This document shows, in pieces, positions 26,014 through 35,159 of a stretch of 64,000 nt of DNA (position 1 is its first letter; every line of letters starts with the position of its first letter). A model generated the notes under the pieces. The model ran no database searches. It was not told where the DNA came from and worked only from the letters and a program-made list of their open reading frames with translations. This stretch comes from Granulosicoccus sp036478565 (GTDB lineage: Bacteria > Pseudomonadota > Gammaproteobacteria > Granulosicoccales > Granulosicoccaceae). Where the stretch lies: positions 930,001-994,000 of the forward strand of contig OZ245050.1 of NCBI GenBank assembly GCA_965224525.1, given 5' to 3'. A program made the translations under genes and the position numbers.

Positions 26014-26790
26014 TCAGACCTGGTTGTTTTCCTCACGCACATAGCCCAGCGAGCTCTGTAACAGGTGCTGCGTATACGGGTGAGCTGTACGCATGGCCCG
26101 CATATCCTCAACCGATAGTATCTCAACAATATCACCCTCTTGCATGACCGCTATCTGCTGGCAAAGATGACTAACCACAGCGAGGTTGTGCGACACCATC
26201 AGGTAGGTCAGATTGTGCTCGGCACGCAGATCAGTCAATAAATTGAGTATCTCGGCCTGAACCGAGACATCAAGCGCAGAAGTTGGTTCATCCAGCAGCA
26301 GAATGGATGGCTCGGATGCCAGTGCACGTGCAATGGCAACGCGTTGTCGTTGGCCACCGGAGAGCTGGTGCGGGTAGCGAAATCGAAACTGGGGCCCCAG
26401 ACCTACATCGTCAAGCAATCGCATGATGCGCGTCTCTACGTCCTTGAAACCATGAAGTTGCAGTGTTTCGCCAAGTACCTGATCGACCGAATGGCGCGGG
26501 TGCAGGGAGGCGTATGGATCCTGAAATACCATCTGTACCTGCTTGTAGAAATTGCGTGTGCGGGATTTGCCGAGCGTCTCGCCAGCGACAGACATAGCGC
26601 CGTTCCAGTCAGGGACAAGGCCGGTTAGAGCACGCAAAATAGTTGATTTGCCCGAGCCGCTTTCACCAACCAGGCCGAATGAGCCGCCGTTGGGAACAGT
26701 AAAGCTTGCCGAACGCACCGCATCGACGCGATCTTCACCGTGACCGAACCAGACATTCAGTTTATTGATGTCAATGCCGGAATTATTCAC
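26014..26790 (-). CDS. Peptide ABC transporter ATPase, DppF/OppF type
   Basis: 258 residues. Walker A is GESGSGKST, signature LSGGQRQRVAIARAL and Walker B ILLLDEPTSALD, followed by VSHNLAVVSHLCQ. It lacks the long C-terminal tail (with Fe-S cysteines) of many OppF proteins. The GTG start overlaps the stop of the preceding ATPase (GTGA). Together with the second ATPase, two permeases and a binding protein it forms one importer for peptides or related solutes, last in the operon. Confidence 0.9.
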   Translation of the reverse strand: MNNSGIDINKLNVWFGHGEDRVDAVRSASFTVPNGGSFGLVGESGSGKSTILRALTGLVPDWNGAMSVAGETLGKSRTRNFYKQVQMVFQDPYASLHPRHSVDQVLGETLQLHGFKDVETRIMRLLDDVGLGPQFRFRYPHQLSGGQRQRVAIARALASEPSILLLDEPTSALDVSVQAEILNLLTDLRAEHNLTYLMVSHNLAVVSHLCQQIAVMQEGDIVEILSVEDMRAMRTAHPYTQHLLQSSLGYVREENNQV

Positions 26791-27641
26791 GACGCGCCAC
26801 TGACACTGGGCGCCTCTGACCAGGCTGGATCACGCTTTAGTACTTCCAGTTGAGTCCGTGGTTCATCAAGACGCGGCAACGAGTTTAACAAGCCGCGAGT
26901 ATAGGGATGTTGTGCGTCGTGCAGTGCATCGGCTCGGCAGGTCTCGACAATTCGCCCGGCATACATAATCAATACACGATCACAGAAAGATGAAACCAGA
27001 TTCAGGTCGTGGCTGATAAGTATCAATCCCATACCGCGTTGCTGTACAAGTTTATCCATGATATTCAGCACCTGGCCTTGCACTGATACATCCAGTGCGG
27101 AGGTGGGTTCGTCTGCTATCAGAATTTTCGGTTCGGGGATTAGCATCATGGCTATCATGATGCGTTGTCCCATGCCACCGGACATCTCGTGAGGATAGGA
27201 GCGGAACACACGCTCGGGGTCGCGTATCGAAACAGCTTCAAGCATTTCCAGCGCCTTGCGACGAGTTTCTGCACGGCTGGATTTCGCATGTACTGAATAG
27301 GCTTCGGTAATTTGATCGCCAACGCGCATCACGGGGTTCAACGAAAATTTCGGATCCTGTAGGACCATTGAAATGCGTTGCCCACGCACTGAGCGCATCT
27401 GTTTTTCAGACATACTGAGAATGTCCTCGCCTTCGATGGCAATGCGATCGGCAGTGACTCTGCCTGGCGGGCGGATCAATCGTAATATAGCGCGGCCTGT
27501 CATAGATTTGCCGGAACCCGACTCACCAACAATGCCCAGTCGTTCCTGGCCGAGTGTAAAAGAGACCCCGCGTACCGCATCGAACACACCAGTGCGAGTT
27601 GGAAAACTGACCTTGAGGTTCTCGACATCAAGCAGTTTCAT
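26787..27641 (-). CDS. Peptide ABC transporter ATPase, DppD/OppD type
   Basis: 284 residues. Walker A GESGSGKSM, a signature MSGGMGQRIMIAMML (the GGM variant typical of DppD), Walker B ILIADEPTSALD and LILISHDLNLVSSFCD. The C-terminal HPYTRGLLNSLPRLDEP is the oligopeptide-transporter ATPase tail. It pairs with the downstream DppF-type subunit as a heterodimer. Seventy-eight bases separate it from the permease gene. Confidence 0.9.
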   Translation of the reverse strand: MKLLDVENLKVSFPTRTGVFDAVRGVSFTLGQERLGIVGESGSGKSMTGRAILRLIRPPGRVTADRIAIEGEDILSMSEKQMRSVRGQRISMVLQDPKFSLNPVMRVGDQITEAYSVHAKSSRAETRRKALEMLEAVSIRDPERVFRSYPHEMSGGMGQRIMIAMMLIPEPKILIADEPTSALDVSVQGQVLNIMDKLVQQRGMGLILISHDLNLVSSFCDRVLIMYAGRIVETCRADALHDAQHPYTRGLLNSLPRLDEPRTQLEVLKRDPAWSEAPSVSGAS

Positions 27642-27719
27642 GGCTGCTCGTTCGTATGAATTTTGTCAGCTGACTTCATCGGCACAGCACTCGTAAGCTG
27701 AGGTCCATTTTGAACATTT

Positions 27720-28622
27720 TCACTTGTTACTCTTCGGGTCCAATACATCGCGTAAACCATCGCCAAGCAGATTGAATGCCAGACTGACGGTGAAAATGGC
27801 GAGACCCGGAACGGTCGCAACCCACCAGAAATCCAGTATGAACTTGCGACCTTCGGCAATCATAGCGCCCCATTCAGGTGATGGCGGGCGCGCTCCAAGG
27901 CCAAGAAATCCAAGTCCGGCGGCGGCCAGAATGATACCGGCCATATCCAGTGTGATGCGTACAATAAGCGATGCAATGCACAGCGGCCAGATATGCTTGG
28001 TAATGATGCGTAGTGCACCAGCGCCTTGCAACTTCACAGCGCTAATGTAGTCGCTGCGACGAATGCTGAGCGTTTCTGCTCGTGCAATACGTGCATAGGG
28101 CGGCCATGCTGTTAGCGAGATGGCCAGTACTGCGTTTTCTATACCAGCGCCAAGCGCTGCAACGAATGCGAGGGCGAGTATCAAACGCGGGAAGGCCAGA
28201 AATATGTCGGTGATTCGCATCAGGATGGTATCTGTCCAGCCACCGACATAGCCTGCAACCGTACCTACAAACAGGCCAGCTATCGGTGCTATCAGTGCGA
28301 CAAGAGCAACGATATAAAGTGTGATGCGAGAGCCGTAAATCAGGCGGCTGAGTAAATCACGCCCGAGCGAGTCTGTGCCCAGTAAATGCTCATCCGAACC
28401 CAAGGGTTGCAAGCGGTTTCCCAGGTCCTGGGAAAAGGGACTGTGCGGTGCAATCCAGGGCGCTAGTGCGGCAATCAGCACTAACAGGCACAGGATCACC
28501 AGACCCAGTAGTGCCAGTCGGTTGGCTTTGAACTCGAGCCAGCCATGATAGAACGATGCCAGTTGCGCATGCCGACGAGACGTCGGAGTGTCGGTTATAA
28601 GCCAGTTGCGTAAACTGCTCAT
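27720..28622 (-). CDS. Peptide ABC transporter permease, DppC type
   Basis: 300 residues with about six membrane helices. The N terminus contains a charged segment before FKANRLALLGLVILCLLVL. The periplasmic loop PHSPFSQDLGNRLQPLG and LGTDSLGRDLLSRLIYGSR are typical of DppC/OppC. The EAA coupling loop follows at SAVKLQGAGALRIITKHI. The start codon overlaps the stop of the DppB-type gene (ATGA). Confidence 0.92.
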   Translation of the reverse strand: MSSLRNWLITDTPTSRRHAQLASFYHGWLEFKANRLALLGLVILCLLVLIAALAPWIAPHSPFSQDLGNRLQPLGSDEHLLGTDSLGRDLLSRLIYGSRITLYIVALVALIAPIAGLFVGTVAGYVGGWTDTILMRITDIFLAFPRLILALAFVAALGAGIENAVLAISLTAWPPYARIARAETLSIRRSDYISAVKLQGAGALRIITKHIWPLCIASLIVRITLDMAGIILAAAGLGFLGLGARPPSPEWGAMIAEGRKFILDFWWVATVPGLAIFTVSLAFNLLGDGLRDVLDPKSNK

Positions 28623-29689
28623 TTTGCGCGCGGATCAAACTGGCTATAGAGTAAATCGGAGAATACGTTCAAACACACAAACACAAGACCCACAACCACA
28701 GTACCTCCCAGTACTGCATTCATGTCAGCCGACAGCAGGGCAGTGGTAATATAGGAGCCAATGCCAGGCCATGAGAAAATAATTTCGGTTAGTACGGAAC
28801 CTTCCAACAACCCGGCATAACTCAGTGCAATCACAGTAATCAGCTGTACCTTGATGTTGCCAAAGGCATGACGCCACACCACTGCCCACTCGGACAAGCC
28901 CTTGACTCTGGCTGTCGTTATGTATTCAGCATTTAGTTGTTCCAGCATGAATGAGCGCGTCATGCGACTGATATAAGCCAGGCTGTAATAACCCAGCAGG
29001 CTTGCTGGCAAAATGATATGCGTGATGGCATCGCGAAACACATCCCACTGACCATCAAGTGCACTGTCAATTAGAATCATGCCAGTAACCGGCGGCACCA
29101 GATCTACATAGAAGATGCCAACACGGCCCGGCCCACCTACCCAGCCCAGCATGCCGTAGAAAACCAGCAGGGCGATCATGCCAAGCCAGAAAATCGGCAT
29201 GGAATAACCGACCAATGCTATTACGCGGGCAATTTGGTCAATCCAGGTGTCGCGTTTGACGGCTGCAATAACGCCAAGTGGTACGCCAATAAACACACCG
29301 AAGAGTGTTCCCAGAGTGGCCAGCTCCAGGGTTGCCGGGAAGACACGCCGGATGTCGTCGATCACCGGTCGGGCGTTGAGGTAAGAGACGCCAAAATCGC
29401 CTCTCAGCACATCGGCAAGGTAATAAAAGAATTGTACGATAACCGGCTTGTCCAGCCCCAGGTCGAGGTAGGCCGCGTCATACATCGCCTTTGTGGCGCG
29501 TTCGCCAACAATGGAAATGACCGGGTCAATAGGCATGACCCGACCAATGATAAAAGTGATGAACAGCAGTCCGACCATAGTGACCGAAATACTGCCAAGG
29601 GTGCGAATGATTTTGAAAAACCAGGAACCCCACGGCGACATGCGTTGCCGCGGGGCTCCTGGTTCAAGTGTAGATGCATCAGCGCGCAT
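28619..29689 (-). CDS. Peptide ABC transporter permease, DppB type
   Basis: 356 residues and about six membrane helices. PIDPVISIVGERATKAMYDA and YYLADVLRGDFGVSYLNARPV are the periplasmic loops of DppB permeases, and YITTARVKGLSEWAVVWRHA is the EAA loop. The ATG at 29689 is the farthest start. The ATG at 29641 (M17) is an alternative lying in the loop of a large inverted repeat (29619-29664), with AGGAG in one arm, so translation may be structure-dependent (inference). The second start would remove a 16-residue hydrophilic head. Confidence 0.9.
   Translation of the reverse strand: MRADASTLEPGAPRQRMSPWGSWFFKIIRTLGSISVTMVGLLFITFIIGRVMPIDPVISIVGERATKAMYDAAYLDLGLDKPVIVQFFYYLADVLRGDFGVSYLNARPVIDDIRRVFPATLELATLGTLFGVFIGVPLGVIAAVKRDTWIDQIARVIALVGYSMPIFWLGMIALLVFYGMLGWVGGPGRVGIFYVDLVPPVTGMILIDSALDGQWDVFRDAITHIILPASLLGYYSLAYISRMTRSFMLEQLNAEYITTARVKGLSEWAVVWRHAFGNIKVQLITVIALSYAGLLEGSVLTEIIFSWPGIGSYITTALLSADMNAVLGGTVVVGLVFVCLNVFSDLLYSQFDPRAK
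29619..29664. repeat. 18-bp inverted repeat in the 5' end of the DppB-type gene
   Basis: Arms 29619-29636 and 29647-29664 pair with two mismatches around a 10-nt loop. It lies at codons 9-24 of the permease frame and encloses an alternative ATG. Its GC-rich stem would be a strong mRNA hairpin. Confidence 0.7.
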
Positions 29690-29759
29690 TCAGTGCATCA
29701 CACTTACGCTGAATATCGCTTTCACCTGAAGCGCTTCACACACTCGAGCTTGCAACAGG

Positions 29760-31412
29760 CTACTTGGTAACCGGCCAGTAAGCGACAGCAGTTATCGCTG
29801 CACCTAGCGTCAGATTCTCTACAGATGACTGCAATCCGAGTTGCTCGATTTGCTGGAACATAATGGCAAATGGTGCAACGGTCAGAAACTTGCGTTGCAT
29901 GTCTTCATACATTTGCTGGCGGACCGCCACATCGGTTTCGATGACAGCTGCCTCAACCATACCGGTGAGGTCGCCCGGGTTCCAGGCATTTCGGTAAGCA
30001 AGTAATCCGGTGGCTTTTATCTCATCGGAATTGTCCGGGTTATAGGCGAAAGTGCCTGCGTTGGTTTGCGGATCAGGGTAGTCCGGTCCCCAGACACCAA
30101 CATACATATCGAGTTCGCGCGCCCGGTAGCGGGTCAAAATCTGCTTGCCGGTGCCGACCGTGATATTCATCGTGATGCCACCTTGCGCCAGCGTATTTTT
30201 CAGGCTTTGCGCGATATCAATACGCTCCTGCGCCTCTCGCACACCTGCTTCTATAGTCAGATTCTCGACGCCCGCTTCTTTTAACAGCGCCTTGGCTTTT
30301 TCTACATTGAGACTGTACGGCGCATCGTCGATAGAGCCGAGGTATGTCTTTGGCAGAAAGTTTTGATGCATCGTCCATTGCCCTTTCAGAAAGCTATTCT
30401 GCATGCCTTCGTAGTCAATCAGGTATTTAATTGCCTCGATAACCTTGGGGTTGGAAAGCTCCGGATGCTTTTGATTCAGAGAGACATAAAACAGACGGCC
30501 ACGTAGTTCATCATTGACTTTCAGGCCATCTTTAGCCAAGACACCTGCGATGTCTTCCGGGTTGAGATTGCGTGCAACATCGACATCACCCTTTTCCAGC
30601 AATAATCGTTGCGTGGCACTTTCCTGAACGTGTTTTACAATTACGCGTTTCATGGCAGGAGCACCTTGATAGAAGTCAGGGTTTGCCTTGAATGTAACAG
30701 ACTCGCTTGGTTTCCAGCTAACCACACTATAGGCATGCGAACCGGCTGAGTTGGTTTTCAGCCACTCATTGCCCAGGTCACCGTCCTTGTCATGTTCCAT
30801 GACGGTTTTCTTGTCGACAATGCCGCCAATGGTTGCGGCCAGACAGTTAAGTACAAAGGAGGTGGCGTATTTTTTATCGGTAGTAATGCTGAGTTTGTTG
30901 CCATCGGCAACAATAGTCTGCTCTATGTTTTCGGGAGTGAAACCGAATTGCGTCAAAATGAAGGAAGGCGTTTTGGCCAGCGTGATGACACGTCGCATCG
31001 AGAACTCGGCATCTTCCGCTGTAACCGGGTTGCCTGAGTGAAAAGTCACCCCTTCACGCATGGTGAAAGTAATGGTTTTACCATCTTCCGATACATCCCA
31101 GCTTTCTGCAAGATCAGGTTGATAACCCGCATCCAGGTTCAATGGATCAAAGTTCACCAGCTTGCCGTAGACATTGCGCAATACGTCACTACCTGAAAAT
31201 TCAAAGGATTCAGCCGGATCGAGCGATGTGATGTCGTCGATGCGATTGGCGACAACCAGCATGTCAGCAGGTGTTGCAGCAGTTGCAGGTGCGGCAACTA
31301 ACACCGCAGCGATGGCCGTTGCCGACCCCAGTACTGTGGCGAATAGCTTACGCTTGAAGCTGTTCTGGCGTGAGCCTGCAGGCTCACGCCTGTTTGTATA
31401 CATACCCTTCAT
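29760..31412 (-). CDS. Peptide ABC transporter substrate-binding protein, family 5
   Basis: 550-residue periplasmic binding protein. The signal peptide is preceded by an unusual basic head (NRREPAGSRQNSFKRK) and ends APATAA. Family features include LDPAESFEFSG, YQPDLAESWDVSEDGKTITF and the FHSGNPVTAEDAEFSM stretch of SBP_bac_5 proteins. GAGGGG lies seven bases before the ATG. The ligand is unknown; peptides, murein peptides or opine-like compounds are possible. An M19 dipeptidase gene lies just upstream on the same strand. A 24-bp palindrome sits in codons 8-15. Confidence 0.92.
   Translation of the reverse strand: MKGMYTNRREPAGSRQNSFKRKLFATVLGSATAIAAVLVAAPATAATPADMLVVANRIDDITSLDPAESFEFSGSDVLRNVYGKLVNFDPLNLDAGYQPDLAESWDVSEDGKTITFTMREGVTFHSGNPVTAEDAEFSMRRVITLAKTPSFILTQFGFTPENIEQTIVADGNKLSITTDKKYATSFVLNCLAATIGGIVDKKTVMEHDKDGDLGNEWLKTNSAGSHAYSVVSWKPSESVTFKANPDFYQGAPAMKRVIVKHVQESATQRLLLEKGDVDVARNLNPEDIAGVLAKDGLKVNDELRGRLFYVSLNQKHPELSNPKVIEAIKYLIDYEGMQNSFLKGQWTMHQNFLPKTYLGSIDDAPYSLNVEKAKALLKEAGVENLTIEAGVREAQERIDIAQSLKNTLAQGGITMNITVGTGKQILTRYRARELDMYVGVWGPDYPDPQTNAGTFAYNPDNSDEIKATGLLAYRNAWNPGDLTGMVEAAVIETDVAVRQQMYEDMQRKFLTVAPFAIMFQQIEQLGLQSSVENLTLGAAITAVAYWPVTK
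31367..31390. repeat. 24-bp perfect palindrome inside the binding-protein signal sequence
   Basis: The arms GGCGTGAGCC and GGCTCACGCC flank TGCA without mismatch. It encodes the REPAGSR part of the leader, 22 bases after the start codon. In mRNA it would form a stable hairpin. Confidence 0.85.
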
Positions 31413-31596
31413 GAATATCCCCTCTCTCTCTGGTTGTCCGTTGCCTATTTTGGCGGTGCATTGCCAAGGCTATGGTTTTATATCAGCAGGCTGTGAAGCC
31501 AATATCCCTGCTATTGTCAGGCTCTGAAATACAGACACTGATTGTCGTCAATAACAACGGACTAATGCAAGCGAAATCGTTAGCAAGAGCGAAACC

Positions 31597-32670
31597 TCAT
31601 GTTTCCCCGTCCGAATTCCGCCAGGTTTCTTCCAGCACACGCAGCCAGTTTCCGGAACACAGTTTTTCCATCAATGGCTCATCGTAGCCGTGCTCCCGCA
31701 TGGCCTCGCGCAATGGACACAGGCCAGTAACATCGCCTATTGCGTCAGGTATTGTGGCTCCGTCAAAGTCTGATCCCAGGCCGACATTGTCCTCGCCGGC
31801 GTGCTCGATCAGATGATCCAGGTGGCGCATCATTTGAGTCAGTGGTACGTCACTTATCATACGCCCGTCTTCACGCAGAAAGGCGGCGGCAAAGTTTAGA
31901 CCGACCAGGCCATTTGAACTGCGTATTGCGGCCAGTTGTTCATTGGTCAAATTTCGCGGGTGTGGGCAGATAGCGTAGGCATTGGAGTGGCTGGCAACCA
32001 GTGGTTGTGTGCTGTATTTCGAGACATCCCAAAACCCCTTTTCATTCAAATGCGACAGGTCGAGCAGAATATGCAGTTGATTACACCTAGCTACCAGGCG
32101 TACGCCTGCATCGGTCAAGCCGTCGCCAATATCCGGTGTTGATGGAAAGCGAAACGGCACACCATGACCGAAGGCCGTCGGTCGGCTCCAGACTATGCCA
32201 AGGGAGCGCAAGCCTGCCCGGTGCAGAACGTCAAGTGCATGTAAATCCGTATCAATGGCTTCAGCGCCTTCCATGTGCATGACGGCGGCAATAACGCCGC
32301 TGGCCATGCATTGGCGGATTTGCGCCACTGTCGTACATAGACGTAGAAAGCCCAGGGCTTCCAGCTTGTAAAGGATTGAAGCCTGTTCAATGGCAATTGA
32401 CAGAGCGATGGTCTGCTCAATAGGTGGGGGTAGTGGCACGCTGTATTCGGACTGTTGCATCAACTCCTGGAATGCCAATCCAGACTCAGGCGATGGTATC
32501 CAGATAGCGAACAGACCCCCGGTAAAACCACCGCGTTTTGCCTTGGCAACATCAATATGAGTTTGACGGCCAGTAATTACCGTTTCAGCCGCCGCCACAC
32601 CGCCTTCGCCGAGCAGTTTTGATAGCAGATCGTTGTGCCCGTCAAAAATCGCTGGCGCTTGTCTATTCAT
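31597..32670 (-). CDS. Membrane dipeptidase, peptidase family M19
   Basis: 357 residues with the renal-dipeptidase TIM-barrel plan: metal ligands in FDGHNDLLSKL (HxD), the glutamate in MHMEGAEAI, histidines in LVASHSNAYAICPHPRN and aspartate in GLGSDFDGA. Bacterial members hydrolyse dipeptides, including those with a C-terminal D-residue, and are commonly beside peptide importers. There is no signal peptide, so it is cytoplasmic: the neighbouring transporter would deliver the substrate. The end CSGNWLRVLEETW is the family C terminus. Confidence 0.92.
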   Translation of the reverse strand: MNRQAPAIFDGHNDLLSKLLGEGGVAAAETVITGRQTHIDVAKAKRGGFTGGLFAIWIPSPESGLAFQELMQQSEYSVPLPPPIEQTIALSIAIEQASILYKLEALGFLRLCTTVAQIRQCMASGVIAAVMHMEGAEAIDTDLHALDVLHRAGLRSLGIVWSRPTAFGHGVPFRFPSTPDIGDGLTDAGVRLVARCNQLHILLDLSHLNEKGFWDVSKYSTQPLVASHSNAYAICPHPRNLTNEQLAAIRSSNGLVGLNFAAAFLREDGRMISDVPLTQMMRHLDHLIEHAGEDNVGLGSDFDGATIPDAIGDVTGLCPLREAMREHGYDEPLMEKLCSGNWLRVLEETWRNSDGET

Positions 32671-32808
32671 GAATCAGGGTTCTGTTTGCAGTATATATCC
32701 AAGAATTACCCAGTCGGACGTCGGAAGCAAGAGAAATAAGTCATGGCGCGGTGCCGTTGAATACCTCGGTGTGGGGATCAGGAGTTGCCTGGCAAAAGAT
32801 CAGTATGA

Positions 32809-33879
32809 TTAACCCAGCTCGCGGTAACGACCCTTGTGTATGGTTCTGGGTGGTATCAGTTCTGCCTGGACTTCAATAACGAGCGGATCTGTCACTTTGC
32901 GTTCAATCAGTTCGTAAGCACGTGCAATCATCTCATCCGAGTTCTGCCGGACCATGTGCACCGGAAACTTCAAAAAAGTTGCGAACGGATCATAGTCGTA
33001 GCAACCGATAGTCGAATGTTCAAATGCCTCGGCAGGGAGATGTACAAAGTGGCTCATGACGCCTTCGAATACGGTCAGTGAATTTAGCAACAAACCCGAA
33101 GGCAGACTGCCGATCCGGTCGCATAATATTTTGATTGCTGTGGCTGCTTTGTCGGGGCTGTAACCGCAGCTTATGATCTGGTCTGCTTCAAACTTGTCGC
33201 CGTTCTCACTTATCACTGCCGTAAACGCAGCAATGCGTTGTGCCGTTGCGTGATCGGATGCATTGCCGCCAAGGAAATAAGTTTTCGTTTTTATTGAACT
33301 GTTTTTTCTGGCTTTGTTTGGTGCGGAAATTTTACGTGTCAGGAGCTCGGCGCCCAGATAGTTATTGGTCGTCACGGATGGTGCGTGTTTGCCAGGCAGA
33401 TCAACAAACACATGCGGCAGATTGGCCGCGCCACATAGTTCACTCAGCGCATCCGGGTTTGTTGCACCGGCGATGAACAGGAATTCAACTGCGTAGGAAA
33501 TCAGTGTTTTTACAATACGGATTTCCTCCACTGGGTCACGCAGGGTGCTGGCAATAACGGGGCACAAATCGCGTTCACGAGCGTGGTTTTCAAAGCTCTG
33601 TCCCAACGAGGCGAAAAAGCGGTTGTCATGTACCGGGATGATCATTCCGACCATGCCTGACCTGGCTTTTCGCAGTCCACGAGCTTGCAGGTTGGGTGTA
33701 TATCCGTGTTTAGCGGCAACTTGTTTGATGTTCAGAGCGGTGCTTTCACGGATTCTTCGTTCCCGCCAGCTGCCGTTCATAACAGCGCTCACTGTTGAAG
33801 GCGATGTGCCTGATATCCGTGCCAGGTCATAGATCGTTGTTTTGCGGTTTTTACTGCGCAATTGTGTACTGGCAGGCAT
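32809..33879 (-). CDS. LacI-family transcriptional regulator
   Basis: 356 residues. The HTH is TTIYDLARISGTSPSTVSAVM followed by the hinge region KHGYTPNLQARGLRKARSGM. The ligand domain belongs to the periplasmic-binding-protein fold (MVGMIIPVHDNRFFASLGQS). The ATG at 33879 is fixed by GGGAGGGG upstream; the frame extends to 33966 without support. It is divergent from the ribose-type sugar operon at 34085, and two copies of an ATCGATTGTG element in the shared intergenic region are candidate operators. The inducer is unknown. Confidence 0.9.
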   Translation of the reverse strand: MPASTQLRSKNRKTTIYDLARISGTSPSTVSAVMNGSWRERRIRESTALNIKQVAAKHGYTPNLQARGLRKARSGMVGMIIPVHDNRFFASLGQSFENHARERDLCPVIASTLRDPVEEIRIVKTLISYAVEFLFIAGATNPDALSELCGAANLPHVFVDLPGKHAPSVTTNNYLGAELLTRKISAPNKARKNSSIKTKTYFLGGNASDHATAQRIAAFTAVISENGDKFEADQIISCGYSPDKAATAIKILCDRIGSLPSGLLLNSLTVFEGVMSHFVHLPAEAFEHSTIGCYDYDPFATFLKFPVHMVRQNSDEMIARAYELIERKVTDPLVIEVQAELIPPRTIHKGRYRELG

Positions 33880-33931
33880 CAGCCCCTCCCAATTTGCTTG
33901 ACAACATATTGAATATCTGGTGCCATGAAAT

Positions 33932-33941
33932 ATCGATTGTG
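33932..33941. promoter_or_regulatory. Operator-like element 1 (ATCGATTGTG)
   Basis: This ten-base element matches the right half and centre of the palindrome at 34026-34039 and lies 98 bases to its left. It is close to the LacI-family gene start (33879), suiting autoregulation. Confidence 0.45.
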
Positions 33942-34025
33942 CTGTTGCATGAGCTTTTTGTGGCACACGTTAACTGAGGAATTTTCAGCTTGTTGGCGAT
34001 TCTGAAGCTGGCGTTTACAGTGTCG

Positions 34026-34039
34026 CACAATCGATTGTG
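34026..34039. promoter_or_regulatory. Operator-like palindrome 2 (CACAATCGATTGTG)
   Basis: A 14-bp perfect palindrome with a central CG, as in many LacI-family operators. It ends 45 bases before the ATG of the sugar-binding protein gene, where it would block transcription of the operon. Confidence 0.6.
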
Positions 34040-34084
34040 TAAAACATCGAAGAATGCGTTTATCAACAGCTTGGAGGAGTCCGG

Positions 34085-35074
34085 ATGAAAATATCCAAAA
34101 TTGCTTTGGTCAGTATGGCGCTGGCCGCTGGCGTTTCAATTGGCGCGCAGGCGCAAGACAAACCGACGATGGGAATCGTCGTCAAGATAGGTGGTATACC
34201 GTGGTTTAACGCCATGGAAACAGGTATCAAGGAAAAAGGCGAGGAGCTTGGTGTTGATGCCACTATGATCGGCCCCACCAGTGCCGATCCAGCACTGCAG
34301 GTTCGGGCAATCGAGGATCTGATTGCCAAGGGCGTGGATATCATTGGTGTGGTTCCGAATGATGAGGCGGCGCTTGAGCCAGTGCTGGAGAAGGCGCGTG
34401 CAGCTGGTATCAAAGTTGTGGCTCATGAAGGGCCTGGTCTGAAAAATGTTGACTGGGACTTTGAATTGGCGTCTGCCAAGGGGTTTGGCGAGACACACGC
34501 TAAGTTGCTGGCCGATAAAATGGGCGGCAAAGGTGAATACGCCATGTTCGTTGGCTCGTTGACTGTACCTTTGCACAATGCCTGGGCAGATGCGGCAATT
34601 GCTTACCTGGAGGATGCTCACCCCGACATGAAACTAATTGGTGAGCGATATGGAGTGGCTGAAAGTGTTGATGACAGCCGCAAGACAGCGCTTGACCTGA
34701 TGGCCGCTAATCCGGAACTGACAGGCTTTCTGGCCTTTGGTAGTCAAGGGCCTATCGGTGCCGGTCGCGCCATTGAGGAACGACGCATGATTGGCAAGGT
34801 GCACGTACTGGGACCCTTCTCACCAGGACAAGGCCAGGCACTCGTCAAGAGTGGCGCGGTCAGTGGCGGCTTTATGTGGAACCCTGCTGAAGCCGGGCGT
34901 GTGTTTGTCACCATGGGCAAGATGCTGGTTGACGGCGATGAATTTAGCGATGGTATGGAAATTCAGGGGCTCGGCGTGGTACAGCCTGACGTTGATGCTC
35001 GCAACATCATTACTGACAACCTAATTCCGATAAACGCTGATACGGTGGATGATCTGGCTGCACTCGGCTTGTAA
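34085..35074 (+). CDS. Sugar ABC transporter substrate-binding protein, ribose/AI-2 type
   Basis: 329 residues; signal peptide MKISKIALVSMALAAGVSIG..AQA. The fold is periplasmic-binding-protein type 1 (MGIVVKIGGIPWFNAMETGIK, VGVVPNDEAALEPVLEKARAAG). It most resembles RhaS/LsrB-like binding proteins, which bind six-carbon sugars or furanosyl signals. GGAGG precedes the ATG. First gene of an operon of six (to 40133). The downstream hairpin at 35097 may let this abundant component be made in excess. Confidence 0.9.
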   Translation: MKISKIALVSMALAAGVSIGAQAQDKPTMGIVVKIGGIPWFNAMETGIKEKGEELGVDATMIGPTSADPALQVRAIEDLIAKGVDIIGVVPNDEAALEPVLEKARAAGIKVVAHEGPGLKNVDWDFELASAKGFGETHAKLLADKMGGKGEYAMFVGSLTVPLHNAWADAAIAYLEDAHPDMKLIGERYGVAESVDDSRKTALDLMAANPELTGFLAFGSQGPIGAGRAIEERRMIGKVHVLGPFSPGQGQALVKSGAVSGGFMWNPAEAGRVFVTMGKMLVDGDEFSDGMEIQGLGVVQPDVDARNIITDNLIPINADTVDDLAALGL

Positions 35075-35096
35075 CAGCAAGCCTGGGTAAAGAAAA

Positions 35097-35129
35097 AAGC
35101 GATCACTGGTGAAAAATCAGTGATCGCTT
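35097..35129 (+). terminator. Strong hairpin after the binding-protein gene
   Basis: A 12-bp perfect stem (35097-35108 with 35118-35129) and 9-nt loop lie between the binding-protein and isomerase genes. Only TT follows, so it may act as a partial terminator or 3' stabiliser that separates the level of the first gene from the rest of the operon. Confidence 0.55.
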
Positions 35130-35159
35130 GTATGTCGATAGCCTTCACCTGGAAATCCT

